Assembly (NCBI GenBank): GCA_021371955.1
Contig: JAJFVD010000012.1
Span: 372,001 to 436,000, forward strand
Source of the DNA: Bacteroidales bacterium
GTDB taxonomy: Bacteria > Bacteroidota > Bacteroidia > Bacteroidales > UBA932
Direction: 5' to 3'
Length of the DNA: 64,000 nt
The notes beneath the pieces were generated by a model. The model saw nothing but the letters and a program-made list of their open reading frames with translations. It was not told the DNA's origin and ran no database searches. Positions 16,235 to 24,844 of this stretch are shown in pieces (the first letter of the stretch is position 1; each line of letters opens with the position of its first letter). Made by a program: the position numbers and the translations under genes.

Positions 16235-17878
16235 ATGGTTTCATGTGACGGATTGTGCGTTGAGTTTAGCGGGAGTATATTGTTCGAGAATATCTCTTTT
16301 GTAATCAATGACAAAGACAGGATTGCCCTTATGGGTAAAAACGGAGCAGGCAAGTCTACTCTGCTTAAGATTCTTGCAGGAGCAAGGCAACCCACAAGAG
16401 GTGTCATCTCTGCTCCAAAGGACTCTGTAATTGCATATCTGCCCCAGCATCTGATGACCGAAGACGGCCGTACTGTTTTTGATGAAACGGCAATGGCGTT
16501 TTCGCATTTGCACGACATTGAGGCAAAAATTGCCGATATCAACAAACAGCTGGAAGAGAGAACCGATTATGACTCGGATGACTATTACAAACTCATCGAG
16601 GAACTGTCGGCAGTGAGCGAGAAATATTATGCAATTGACATAACCAACTACGAGGAGGATGTGGAAAAAGTATTGCTCGGGCTTGGTTTCATGAGGGAGG
16701 ATTTTCAAAGGCAGACAACCGAGTTTAGCGGAGGATGGAGAATGAGGATTGAACTTGCAAAGATTCTGCTTCGCAAGCCCGATGTAATATTGCTTGACGA
16801 GCCTACCAATCACCTGGACATGGAATCCATAATGTGGCTGGAAGATTTTCTTATAAACAATGCCAAGGCTGTTGTGCTCATTTCCCATGACCGGTCTTTC
16901 GTAGACAGGGTAACCAACAGAACCATTGAAATTACAATGGGCCGTATTTACGACTATAAAGTAAACTACTCGCACTATCTTGAACTCCGCAGGGAGCGGA
17001 GGGAACAGCAGCAAAGGGCGTACGAGGAGCAGCAGAAAGCTATTGCCGAAACAAAGGAGTTTATCGAAAGATTCAAGGGCACATATTCCAAAACAAATCA
17101 GGTTCAGTCGAGGGTTAAGACGCTTGAGAAGATGGAGATACTTGAAGTGGACGAAATTGATACATCTGCCCTTAAGCTTAAGTTTCCTCCGTCGCCACGC
17201 TCGGGGAATTTTCCTGTGAATCTGGACTCGGTAGGGAAGACCTACGGCGAAAAGAATATATTTTCAAATGCCTCTTTCACTATCCACCGTGGAGATAAAG
17301 TTGCTTTTGTGGGCCGGAACGGAGAGGGAAAGTCTACACTGGTAAAATGTATAATGAAGGAGATAGAGCACGATGGGAAGCTCGCTCTGGGACACAATGT
17401 GCAGATAGGATATTTTGCCCAGAACCAGGCCTCTCTTCTCGACGAAACGCTTACCGTTTTTCAGACAATAGACGATGTTGCAGTTGGTGACATCAGGTCA
17501 AAAATCCGTGATCTTCTTGGCGCTTTTATGTTTGGCAGGGACGATGTGGATAAAAAAGTAAAGGTGCTTTCAGGCGGCGAGAGAACCCGCCTTGCTATGG
17601 TTAAGCTGCTGCTGGAACCTGTTAATCTGCTGATTCTTGACGAGCCTACAAACCACCTCGACATGCGCACAAAGGACATACTAAAGCAGGCATTGGTTTC
17701 GTTCGATGGTACCCTTATAGTGGTTTCCCACGATCGGGATTTCCTTGACGGACTTGTATCAAAAGTTTATGAGTTTGGAAACAAGCGGGTAGTCGAGCAC
17801 CTCGAAACCATTCAGGGTTTCCTTGAGAAAAAACGGATGGAAAATCTGAAGGAAATTGAAGTCAAGGCTAGGAGCTGA
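16235..17878 (+). CDS. ABC-F family ATPase (ribosome-associated translation factor type)
   Basis: A 547-residue soluble protein with two ABC cassettes and no membrane segment. Cassette 1: Walker A GKNGAGKSTLL, signature FSGGWRMRIELAK, Walker B VILLDEPTNHLD. Cassette 2: Walker A GRNGEGKSTL, signature LSGGERTRLAMVK, Walker B LLILDEPTNHLD. A charged linker (about residues 245-310, RRERREQQQRAYEEQQKAIAETKEF) separates them, as in ABC-F proteins that bind the ribosomal E site. The short C-terminal extension and typical sequence suggest the housekeeping Bacteroidota member rather than an antibiotic resistance factor. A -7-like TACTTTCG lies at 16209-16216, 18 bases before the ATG. Confidence 0.92.
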   Translation: MVSCDGLCVEFSGSILFENISFVINDKDRIALMGKNGAGKSTLLKILAGARQPTRGVISAPKDSVIAYLPQHLMTEDGRTVFDETAMAFSHLHDIEAKIADINKQLEERTDYDSDDYYKLIEELSAVSEKYYAIDITNYEEDVEKVLLGLGFMREDFQRQTTEFSGGWRMRIELAKILLRKPDVILLDEPTNHLDMESIMWLEDFLINNAKAVVLISHDRSFVDRVTNRTIEITMGRIYDYKVNYSHYLELRRERREQQQRAYEEQQKAIAETKEFIERFKGTYSKTNQVQSRVKTLEKMEILEVDEIDTSALKLKFPPSPRSGNFPVNLDSVGKTYGEKNIFSNASFTIHRGDKVAFVGRNGEGKSTLVKCIMKEIEHDGKLALGHNVQIGYFAQNQASLLDETLTVFQTIDDVAVGDIRSKIRDLLGAFMFGRDDVDKKVKVLSGGERTRLAMVKLLLEPVNLLILDEPTNHLDMRTKDILKQALVSFDGTLIVVSHDRDFLDGLVSKVYEFGNKRVVEHLETIQGFLEKKRMENLKEIEVKARS

Positions 17879-17911
17879 AACTTGGGCCAAGAAGGGGCGA
17901 GGCCACAAAGC

Positions 17912-18042
17912 TTATTCTGGCAGAATTTTTCACAATGTACACACTAACAGCATTATACGTAAAAATACCCGCCGTAATTTTCGGCGGGTATTTTTGTAAT
18001 GTTCAGGAAATCAGCGAAGTCTTAAATATTCTGCCAGAATAA
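17912..18042. repeat. 15-bp perfect inverted repeat pair at the 3' end of the RAYT gene
   Basis: TTATTCTGGCAGAAT at 17912-17926 is repeated inverted as ATTCTGCCAGAATAA at 18028-18042. Each copy is itself palindromic (ATTCTG, one central base, CAGAAT). The right copy encodes LFWQN at the end of the RAYT gene; the left copy lies beyond the terminator. Such short palindromes next to a RAYT gene are reminiscent of REP elements. Confidence 0.7.
17961..17995. terminator. Strong bidirectional terminator between the ABC-F and RAYT genes
   Basis: Perfect 14-bp stem AAAAATACCCGCCG / CGGCGGGTATTTTT with a 7-base loop. It has A-rich and T-rich flanks on both sides, so it can end transcripts from both the ABC-F gene (plus) and the RAYT gene (minus). 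Confidence 0.9.
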
Positions 18043-18903
18043 TTTTCTCACCTCCTCATAACTTTCATGAGTGAAGGAGGCTATTTGCCTGAAAGTAGCA
18101 CCCTTCTCTTTTCGTAATCTGATCATAAGTATTTTAAGTTCACCATTTGTCAATGTGAAAAGATTTCGGCCGCTCAAAATAGTATTCATATACTGAAGAA
18201 CTTGGTTGTCCGGTGTTTTAGGAAAGTTGGTGCCCTTGCTTATTAAGGCGTCTGTGCTAAATGCGCAAATTGCATTATCAAGCACTGTCTTATTGGGAAA
18301 TATCTCATTCACAATTGAAGTGTCGATATTGATAAACTTTTGAAGTGGGTTTTTTCTTGAATTATTATGAAAATGGTAAGAACTCCATTTGTACTCCCAC
18401 GGGTTTTTGCAAATACCGGCTTTTATTGGATTGCTAAAAATGTATAACAAATTTTCGGCTATCAATGCTTTTGAGTAAATCCGTGCACTGCTGAACGGAC
18501 TTTTGAAAAGCTTGTCTGACAATCCTTTTCGCGTGTTGTACCATCGGGTAAAACTTATCAGAAAAGCCCTCATAAATGGAGTTAATTCATCTGTAATCAA
18601 ATGCATGTGGACGTGATTGTCCATTAAAACAAAGGCTGCAATATTTGTGTTGTACTGCTTTGAAACGATGTTGCACTTTATTAGAAATCCAATGAAATCA
18701 TCGTCATTGTAAAATACAGTTTGCCTGCTGTTCCCGCGAAAGTATACATGAAAATGGCCTGATTGCTCACGGGATTTGTGCTTTATTCTCCTCTTTTTGA
18801 CACTATCGTCTTTGATATTGTGCCAATTTCTATTGCTTTCAAATGATTTTTGTGAAATAGCGACTCTGTTTTCGCAGTCCTCACTACAAGTGATTTTTAT
18901 CAT
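18022..18903 (-). CDS. RAYT: REP-associated Y1-type (HUH) transposase-like protein
   Basis: A 293-residue protein of the Y1_Tnp/IS200-like superfamily. Residues about 47-165 hold the nuclease fold: GHFHVYFRGNSRQTVFY, the metal-binding HUH motif DNHVHMHLI and a probable catalytic tyrosine in SFTRWYNTRKG, followed by FSNPIKAGICKNPWEYKWSSYH. The C-terminal part (about 210-293) looks like a DnaA-type or similar helix-turn-helix (ATFRQIASFTHESYEEVRKLFW). The N-terminal 40 residues are an unusual Cys-containing extension. RAYTs are single-copy, domesticated relatives of transposases that spread short palindromic REP repeats. Short repeats at 17912-18042, 18981-18999 and 19449-19577 fit that. Confidence 0.85.
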   Translation of the reverse strand: MIKITCSEDCENRVAISQKSFESNRNWHNIKDDSVKKRRIKHKSREQSGHFHVYFRGNSRQTVFYNDDDFIGFLIKCNIVSKQYNTNIAAFVLMDNHVHMHLITDELTPFMRAFLISFTRWYNTRKGLSDKLFKSPFSSARIYSKALIAENLLYIFSNPIKAGICKNPWEYKWSSYHFHNNSRKNPLQKFINIDTSIVNEIFPNKTVLDNAICAFSTDALISKGTNFPKTPDNQVLQYMNTILSGRNLFTLTNGELKILMIRLRKEKGATFRQIASFTHESYEEVRKLFWQNI

Positions 18904-18980
18904 TTTGCCTTCTCCTCGATTCTCTCTCCTCTAAATAATTAATATTCAATTCCCGACTATAAAGATATAAAAGGAAGTTG

Positions 18981-18999
18981 AATCTGCCATTCAAAATAG
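18981..18999 (+). repeat. REP-like repeat, copy A (degenerate)
   Basis: AATCTGCCATTCAAAATAG, matching copy B at 19450-19468 at 17 of 19 positions in the same orientation. Copies A and B flank the small membrane-protein gene at 19020-19430 as direct repeats. Confidence 0.6.
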
Positions 19000-19019
19000 T
19001 AAAATATGGAAGTTACAGG

Positions 19020-19430
19020 TTATAAACTCTTTTTGTTTATTTCCAGATACACTATCATTGCAAATACAGAAATTCCAAGAAATATTCCAAGGATTATTGA
19101 GCAGGCTTTTTTGCTGGTCTCGGACACGACTAGAATTGCAACAATTATAAAAGAAATAATCCCATGACTAATTATGAATTTTAGCTGATGCTTTTGGGAG
19201 ATAATACGTGGCTTAAACAAATGATTTTTTTCTTTAGATGAGAGTAACGAGAATAAGAAGACAAAAACTACTACCATCACAATTACGCGCACTGAAAGAC
19301 TAATCCAATCGGAGATATCAACAAACCCATAGATGGTAATAAGAGTTAAGTAGGACATACTAATCAGCAGAAAGTAGATGTCCAGATATTTATTTTGGAA
19401 CCTGAATAATCGCTTGATTTCTGAAAACAT
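19020..19430 (-). CDS. Small four-helix membrane protein of unknown function
   Basis: A 136-residue protein with about four hydrophobic helices (about residues 17-37, 46-66, 85-105, 108-131) separated by short basic loops, and a highly charged N terminus (FSEIKRLFRFQNKY). I recognise no family. It lies between direct REP-like repeats (18981 and 19449) and next to the RAYT gene. Its AT-rich, Ile/Phe-heavy composition differs somewhat from neighbouring genes. A passenger gene of a mobile or recently inserted segment is possible. Confidence 0.65.
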   Translation of the reverse strand: MFSEIKRLFRFQNKYLDIYFLLISMSYLTLITIYGFVDISDWISLSVRVIVMVVVFVFLFSLLSSKEKNHLFKPRIISQKHQLKFIISHGIISFIIVAILVVSETSKKACSIILGIFLGISVFAMIVYLEINKKSL

Positions 19431-19448
19431 TTTGTAAATCTAAAAAGA

Positions 19449-19577
19449 ATATCTGCCATTCCAAATAGCAAGTATCACAAATTGAGCACTATACAAAACA
19501 ATTTTTTATGATTATTCGAAAAACGAGATTTGGAACTATCAGTATGTCAGCAATATGCTATTTGGAATGGCAGATAT
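19449..19577. repeat. BIME-like inverted pair of REP-like repeats (copies B and C)
   Basis: ATATCTGCCATTCCAAATAGC (19449-19469) and its exact reverse complement (19557-19577) form a perfect 21-bp inverted repeat around 87 bases without a gene. Each copy can itself fold into a small imperfect hairpin (GCCATT / AATAGC). The rest of this 215-base gap (19578-19645) is a GC-richer stretch with a CCAGGC/GCCTGG hairpin; I see no gene there. Confidence 0.75.
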
Positions 19578-19645
19578 GTGCCAGGCACCCGGCTCGCCTG
19601 GTGTGGTTGATGATGCGTAGCCGCCAGCTCTTGGTGTGTTAGGCA

Positions 19646-20875
19646 TCAGAAACTCCACTTGAGCCGCAGGAAGCCCATATTGAAATGGTCTGTCTGCCCT
19701 TTAATGAATTGGCCGGAAAATGACTGGGCAATTAGGGAAAAGTCAAGGTTCTCGGTTATGGAATAGGAAAGGTTGGGGCCGATAAATATGCCATTGAGCC
19801 TTGGAAAGTACATTACGGCCAGCGAAACATTAAAAAGAGGAGTAACAGGGTAACTTCCCTGCATCATAATTGAAAAGTCGGTAAAAGAGAGGTTTTTGGC
19901 AGACAGGTTCATATTGTAATAGTCTGCAAAACTTGTGATTTTAGGTGATTTATCCTGCCGGTAGAGCATTTCAAACTGCAGAACGAAGGAGTTTTTGAAT
20001 GCATATTCGCTGCCAAGCGAAACCGAAAATATTCCGGATGTATCTGCAAAGTTCTTCTTAGGGTGAAAATACGAGACCTCACCGCGGAAAGAGGCATTGA
20101 GAATATTGCCGGACCACCCAGTTCCCAAAACAAAATCCTCTTCGTTAAGGATTCCTCCCAAAAACTGAATGTCATAATTCCATTTATTGAAACGGTATAG
20201 CAGGGCAGAGGTCACTTTGCGGTTTTTATCCAGTTTGATTGCAAAATCCAATGCCGATGTGCTGTTCCCGTAATACTGCAGGCGGATTGCATCGCTACCC
20301 GGCTTCTCGGCATAATCGAAATCGAGGAACGAGTATGCATTAAAAAGGTCATTCGGGTTCCATGTGAAGCATTGTCCCCAGTTTATCCTTTGCCGGCCCA
20401 CTCTCACCTGAAACTTCTCTTTTGTATAATCGATGAATGCTCTGTCTATTTTTGAGTTGAAGACATAAGAATTGCCCGAAAAAATATTTGCAGACAACTT
20501 CACAAAACCATTGTCGGAATCAAACATCTGAGCATAACCGGGGGTGTTTTTTACAGATTCTCCAATAATGAACCTGTTGCGCATCTCAACAACTACATTC
20601 AAACTGTTTGAATTGTTGTGCCATTTGAAGTTAAGCCGGTTATGGCTGAGGTTGTCCGAAATCCAGTCACCATCCCATCTTTGGAACATAAAGGATTGCA
20701 TGTTGGTGACATATCCGTTCAGGGTCCAGTTTCTTGATACACTGTCCTGCCCGGCAGACGGCAATTCCTTTTCCGGAAAAGTGGAATTGCCATCCGGTGA
20801 AGTCCTGTTTCCGCCAAAAGATATAGTGGAAAGGAGATTAAAAGAAATTAATATGATTAATATTTTTAGCCTCAT
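19646..20875 (-). CDS. Outer-membrane beta-barrel protein of the Lol-like operon
   Basis: A 409-residue protein with a signal peptide (about 1-21) and alternating amphipathic strands to a C-terminal aromatic residue (LRLKWSF), as in outer-membrane barrels. The stretch VRVGRQRINWGQCFTWNPNDLFNAYSFLDFDYAEKPGSDAIRLQYY resembles DUF1302-type and related barrels that accompany RND or ABC lipid exporters. It is the last gene of a five-gene leftward operon, 7 bases after the ATPase gene. It may be the outer-membrane outlet or acceptor of that system; the cargo is unknown. Confidence 0.8.
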   Translation of the reverse strand: MRLKILIILISFNLLSTISFGGNRTSPDGNSTFPEKELPSAGQDSVSRNWTLNGYVTNMQSFMFQRWDGDWISDNLSHNRLNFKWHNNSNSLNVVVEMRNRFIIGESVKNTPGYAQMFDSDNGFVKLSANIFSGNSYVFNSKIDRAFIDYTKEKFQVRVGRQRINWGQCFTWNPNDLFNAYSFLDFDYAEKPGSDAIRLQYYGNSTSALDFAIKLDKNRKVTSALLYRFNKWNYDIQFLGGILNEEDFVLGTGWSGNILNASFRGEVSYFHPKKNFADTSGIFSVSLGSEYAFKNSFVLQFEMLYRQDKSPKITSFADYYNMNLSAKNLSFTDFSIMMQGSYPVTPLFNVSLAVMYFPRLNGIFIGPNLSYSITENLDFSLIAQSFSGQFIKGQTDHFNMGFLRLKWSF

Positions 20876-20882
20876 TAACCCT

Positions 20883-21566
20883 CTATTTTCTGATATCGGA
20901 AACGACTACGCCGTCCTGAATTGTTATGACCCGCCTGGCCTTGCTCACTACCCGCTGGTCGTGCGTAGAAAAGAGAAATGTAATATTTTCTTCCCTGTTT
21001 AGTTTTTCCATAATTTCCAGCAAATTGTCGGTGGATTTTGAATCGAGGTTCGCAGTTGGCTCATCGGCCAGTATGAATTTGGGTTTGGATGCAAGTGCCC
21101 TTGCAACCGCCACCCTTTGCTGCTGACCACCTGAAAGTTTATTCGGACGGCTGTCCATCCTGTCGCCAAGTCCAACGGCCTCAAGCAGCTCTTTTGTCCG
21201 CCTCTCCCTCTCAGCTTTTGGCTTGCCCTGCAGGTGCAGTATAAACTCAACATTCTCTTTTGCAGTGAATACCGGAATGAGATTATATGCCTGGAAAACA
21301 AAGCCGATGTTCTTCATCCGGAAATCGGTCTTTTCCTTGCCGGAAAGTCCTGTAATCTTTACTCCGTCAATAAAAACCTCTCCTTCGGTAGGTTCGTCCA
21401 GACCTCCCACAATATTAAGAAGAGTGGTTTTTCCTGAGCCGGAAGGCCCGACTACGGCGGTAAACTCACCGGCTTCAATCTTGATGTCAATTCCGTTTAC
21501 GGCATAAACAGGCAACGACTTTCCGTCGTATACCTTATGTAAACCTTTTATTTCAATTATGCTCAT
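20883..21566 (-). CDS. LolD/MacB-type ABC transporter ATPase
   Basis: A 227-residue single-cassette ATPase. Walker A GPSGSGKTTLLNIVGGLDEPT, the Q-loop in FVFQAYNLIPVFTAKENV, signature LSGGQQQRVAVARAL, Walker B FILADEPTANLDS and the H-loop FSTHD are all present. The family powers type VII (MacB/LolCDE/FtsEX) mechanotransmission transporters, which extrude substrates from the outer face of the inner membrane. It lies between the FtsX permease gene (3 bases upstream) and the barrel gene. LolD is the closest role because two different permeases and a LolA-like protein are encoded with it. Confidence 0.93.
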   Translation of the reverse strand: MSIIEIKGLHKVYDGKSLPVYAVNGIDIKIEAGEFTAVVGPSGSGKTTLLNIVGGLDEPTEGEVFIDGVKITGLSGKEKTDFRMKNIGFVFQAYNLIPVFTAKENVEFILHLQGKPKAERERRTKELLEAVGLGDRMDSRPNKLSGGQQQRVAVARALASKPKFILADEPTANLDSKSTDNLLEIMEKLNREENITFLFSTHDQRVVSKARRVITIQDGVVVSDIRK

Positions 21567-21569
21567 ATT

Positions 21570-22784
21570 TTAACTTCTTATTGCCTGGGAAGGATTAAGT
21601 TTTAATGCTTTATATGCTGGATAGAGTGAGGAGAAAATTCCGGTTACAATGACCATAATTGTAACAATAATCATGGTTCCCGGCTCAATTACCGGATAGA
21701 CCATAGCGGAATAACCCATACTGGCAAACGCCTCTTTCCAGAAATACAGGTTAATGCCGGCATGTTCGAAATATCTTGTAACAAAATAACCGCCAACGAT
21801 TCCCAAAACGCCCCCTGTGAGTGAGAGGAAAACTGTCTCGAGCATTATCATCATAAATACTTTTAACTTATTCATCCCTATTGCCATGAGCATTCCCAGC
21901 TCGCGGACACGTTCCATGATAACCATAAGCATTGTATTGATTATTCCGAAACAAAGCGCAAGGAGAATGACAACCATAAAAATGTACATATACTGATCCA
22001 TTGCACTTACAAGATAGCCTGCTTCCGGGCTTATTTTAAGCCAGTCTTTTACCTCAAGCTGAGGGAAGCAGGCGGCTACAGCTTTGCCCGCCGCTTCGGT
22101 AGCATCGTTGTTGTTGAGTAAAATGGCAACTTCGTGTGCCTCCTTTCCGTCCAATCCAGAAAGAGCGGAAATATCACTGTTACGCACATATACATTGGCC
22201 TCGTCGAACATGTTATTATCAGTCCGGTATATCCCCACAACACGAAATGCCCCTCCGGTAATGTTATTGTTTACATCCTGGACTGTTATAATAATCTTGT
22301 TTTTTAACCCTACTTTCAGCTTTTTTGCAAGGGTCTCTCCAATAACTATTGGATTCTTCCCAGTTGCGTCCAGATATCTGCCTTCAATGATTTTTGTGTA
22401 TAGGCTGGTTACTTTTTTCTCGTTTTCAGGATCTATACCCGTTATTTTAACTCCGGTTCCGGTCTCGGCCGAAGCTGCCATGGAGTTGATGACTATTCTT
22501 TTCGTCGCTGCAGATACGCCGGGAATTTTATTAACGACATTCACAACGCTGTCGGCATTGGCTATGCGAAGCGTGAACAAATCGCTGTCCATAAATCCGG
22601 GCCGGTGAATCTGAATGTGCGATATCTCTGTGCCAATTATAGTCTGGACACGGTCGTTGACCATCCCGTTCATAAATGCCATGAGGAATATACCTGCAAA
22701 AATTCCAAGAGTAACAGCCGTAATAATTACAAAGCTCCGGAGTTTGTTCCGCCATAAATTTCGCCAGGCAAATGAAGATATCAT
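21570..22784 (-). CDS. FtsX/LolE-type ABC transporter permease
   Basis: A 404-residue inner-membrane protein with LolC/MacB topology: N-terminal helix after an AWRNLWRNKLRSFV motif, a large periplasmic MacB_PCD domain (about residues 45-265), and three C-terminal helices (about 270-395) forming the FtsX domain. It contains ERVRELGMLMAIGM, the coupling-helix region. It differs in sequence from the adjacent permease, so the transporter is probably a heterodimer as in LolCE. The gene is 17 bases after the first permease gene and 3 before the ATPase gene. Confidence 0.92.
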   Translation of the reverse strand: MISSFAWRNLWRNKLRSFVIITAVTLGIFAGIFLMAFMNGMVNDRVQTIIGTEISHIQIHRPGFMDSDLFTLRIANADSVVNVVNKIPGVSAATKRIVINSMAASAETGTGVKITGIDPENEKKVTSLYTKIIEGRYLDATGKNPIVIGETLAKKLKVGLKNKIIITVQDVNNNITGGAFRVVGIYRTDNNMFDEANVYVRNSDISALSGLDGKEAHEVAILLNNNDATEAAGKAVAACFPQLEVKDWLKISPEAGYLVSAMDQYMYIFMVVILLALCFGIINTMLMVIMERVRELGMLMAIGMNKLKVFMMIMLETVFLSLTGGVLGIVGGYFVTRYFEHAGINLYFWKEAFASMGYSAMVYPVIEPGTMIIVTIMVIVTGIFSSLYPAYKALKLNPSQAIRS

Positions 22785-22801
22785 AACAGAATAATTTTTA
22801 G

Positions 22802-24019
22802 TTAACTTCTTAAAGCTTTGCTGATTTTCATCCGTGATATGTTCAGCACAGGGTATATGCCAATCAGAAGAGTAAATACGAAAATCGTAATTGCCTGATA
22901 ATAGAATATAGGCGGAATCATTGAAAATGGCATTATAGGTTCAAACCCCATCAGCATAACGGTTTCTGCCGCTTGTCCCGTAAGCGGAATAGGGTGAAGC
23001 ATAAAGTACCACAAAAGAGGGATACTGGCTGCAATACCCGTAATTACTCCCACAAATCCCAGCATCACGGTTTCCATTGCCACAACATATTCGAGTTTGT
23101 ATTTTTGCATTCCCACGGCCACAAGCACTCCAAACTCCTTTCTTCTCTCAGCCGTCATCATCATTACTGTTCCAAATATTCCAAAAGCTATAATTATATA
23201 CAGGATACCCTTCATAATAACACCTGAAGCCCGGTCGCTGTCAATCTGCTTTATCAGCATGCTGTTCATTTCTTTCCAGTCCATCACCTCATATTCCTCT
23301 CCAAGTTTGGCCGCAAGCTCCCTTTTTATGCGGGGAACATCATCTGCATCCTTAACCATTATAACAAGCGAGGTGAGCCTCTCCTGAGCGGAGAACAATT
23401 CCTGCGCAGTTGTTACGTCCATATATACAACCCTTCTGTCCAAATCCGGAGAGGGCTGCTTTATAATGCCCCGTACCGGATACTTGCCTGCGGCACTCAC
23501 CCCGTGATATCCCTGGCTCAAAAGAACAAGAGTGTCATTTACGCCTACCTTCATATATTTTGCAAGAGCACTTCCCAGAATAACGCCCGCATCTCCGTCT
23601 GCCAGATAACTCCCTTCAGAAACCCTTTTTGAAAGATTTGTAATGCTGTCCTCTTTTTGAGGTGAAATTCCTATTACCATTACGCCTTTGGTAATATCTT
23701 CAAGCGAGGCAAGAGCATAGTTCTCAAGTCTTGGAGTAGAAACTGTAATCCCTTTAATGGCCGGCATCTGTGTCTTTAAAGAGGAGTAATCCAGAGTGTT
23801 GTTGATTACTTTGTCGTCCCAATAGCCTTTTTGATGTACCTGTATGTAGCCGGAGTAGAAATTGACGATTGTTTTAATATACATTTCGTAGGAGCCCTCC
23901 TGCATGGAAGACATAAAGGAAGAGAGGACAACACCAAAGAAGATGGAGGCTGCACAAATGAGAGTCCGGCGCTTGTTTCGCCATATATTTCGCCAGGCAA
24001 GTTTGATGTAATCCTTCAT
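22802..24019 (-). CDS. FtsX/LolC-type ABC transporter permease
   Basis: A 405-residue protein built like its neighbour: KLAWRNIWRNKRRTLICAASIFFG start helix, large periplasmic domain (about 45-265), three C-terminal helices, and coupling motif ERRKEFGVLVAVGMQ. The periplasmic domain contains GVILGSALAKYMKVGVNDTLVLL, typical of MacB_PCD. It is the second gene of the operon, 14 bases after the LolA-like gene. The family extracts lipoproteins or lipids from the outer leaflet of the inner membrane. Confidence 0.92.
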   Translation of the reverse strand: MKDYIKLAWRNIWRNKRRTLICAASIFFGVVLSSFMSSMQEGSYEMYIKTIVNFYSGYIQVHQKGYWDDKVINNTLDYSSLKTQMPAIKGITVSTPRLENYALASLEDITKGVMVIGISPQKEDSITNLSKRVSEGSYLADGDAGVILGSALAKYMKVGVNDTLVLLSQGYHGVSAAGKYPVRGIIKQPSPDLDRRVVYMDVTTAQELFSAQERLTSLVIMVKDADDVPRIKRELAAKLGEEYEVMDWKEMNSMLIKQIDSDRASGVIMKGILYIIIAFGIFGTVMMMTAERRKEFGVLVAVGMQKYKLEYVVAMETVMLGFVGVITGIAASIPLLWYFMLHPIPLTGQAAETVMLMGFEPIMPFSMIPPIFYYQAITIFVFTLLIGIYPVLNISRMKISKALRS

Positions 24020-24033
24020 AATCGTTAGATTGT

Positions 24034-24801
24034 TTATTTTACCGACTTCATGTTTTGCTGAGAGAAGAAGCTGTCCGGAATAGGCTGGTTATAGACTATA
24101 TTAACCATTTCAAGTATGGTTTTATTTCCTTTCTTGTTTGCCGGCTCTATCTCCATTTTTGTTGGCACCTCGCGATCGCCCATTTGCTTTATATTGTAGG
24201 CATTCATGACATTCACCAGCTCCATCTCCTCGTCGTAATACTCTACCTTCCATTCGTTGAACCCGTCTGTTGTTATCCAGATAATCACTTTCCCCCAGGT
24301 CACGGCTGCTTCCGGCAGAGGTATCAGTTCAATCTTATAACAATCCTTTTCCCGCACCTTTTCCCTGCCCAGCAATTTTTGCGTGTAGTCAACCACAATT
24401 GAAGATTCCTTTACAAGGTCGTCATTTGTATAATCCGACCCCATCCAGGACTGCATCATCATTGAAGGGGGGATCTTTATCATCCTTTCAATCGAAGGGA
24501 CCCAGTTCCACATATCTTTTTGTCTTTTCAGGAAAACCTGACCCTTTTCCTTTGCGGGAGCGGTTATGTATATCAGGGAATATTCAGTTCCCTTGGACCA
24601 TGATTTCATAGATATGGATCTTGTCCAGCCGGGACGGACAATTGTAAGAGTCATTTCGCCTTTGCTCGTTTGGCCGCGGCCCTTGTCGTCGGCCTTTTTG
24701 ATGATTTCTTTGGCAGACAGTTGCTGAGAATATGCTGTTGATGAAGAGAATGCTGCAATGCATAAAACCATGCAGCCGATAATAGCAAATTTATAGTTCA
24801 T
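24034..24801 (-). CDS. LolA-like outer-membrane lipoprotein-sorting protein
   Basis: A 255-residue periplasmic protein. The ATG at 24801 gives MNYKFAIIGCMVLCIAAFSSSTAYSQ, a signal peptide; the GTG at 24840 would only add a non-conserved lead. Family signs are SAKEIIKKADDKGRGQTSKGEMTLTIVRPGW, VFLKRQKDMWNWVPSIERMIKIPPSMMMQSWMGSDYTNDDLV and GKVIIWITTDGFNEWKVEYYDEEMELV. This LolA-fold family (PF17131 type) is usually encoded with RND or ABC exporters. It is probably the soluble carrier receiving cargo from the two permeases encoded downstream. Confidence 0.87.
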   Translation of the reverse strand: MNYKFAIIGCMVLCIAAFSSSTAYSQQLSAKEIIKKADDKGRGQTSKGEMTLTIVRPGWTRSISMKSWSKGTEYSLIYITAPAKEKGQVFLKRQKDMWNWVPSIERMIKIPPSMMMQSWMGSDYTNDDLVKESSIVVDYTQKLLGREKVREKDCYKIELIPLPEAAVTWGKVIIWITTDGFNEWKVEYYDEEMELVNVMNAYNIKQMGDREVPTKMEIEPANKKGNKTILEMVNIVYNQPIPDSFFSQQNMKSVK

Positions 24802-24844
24802 ATTAAGTTTGCTTAAAAATATTTTTGATGCTTCGTGCACTCTA

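Noticed and set aside
16241..17014. Open frame of 257 codons on the minus strand
   Set aside because: It is the antisense of the well-supported ABC-F gene, with no signal, family motif or start context of its own.
16235..17878. Antibiotic-resistance ABC-F protein
   Set aside because: Linker and extensions look like the common housekeeping type, and no resistance or mobile genes are nearby.
22084..22608. Open frame of 174 codons opposite an FtsX permease gene
   Set aside because: Hydrophobic only because it is the complement of a membrane-protein gene; no independent support.
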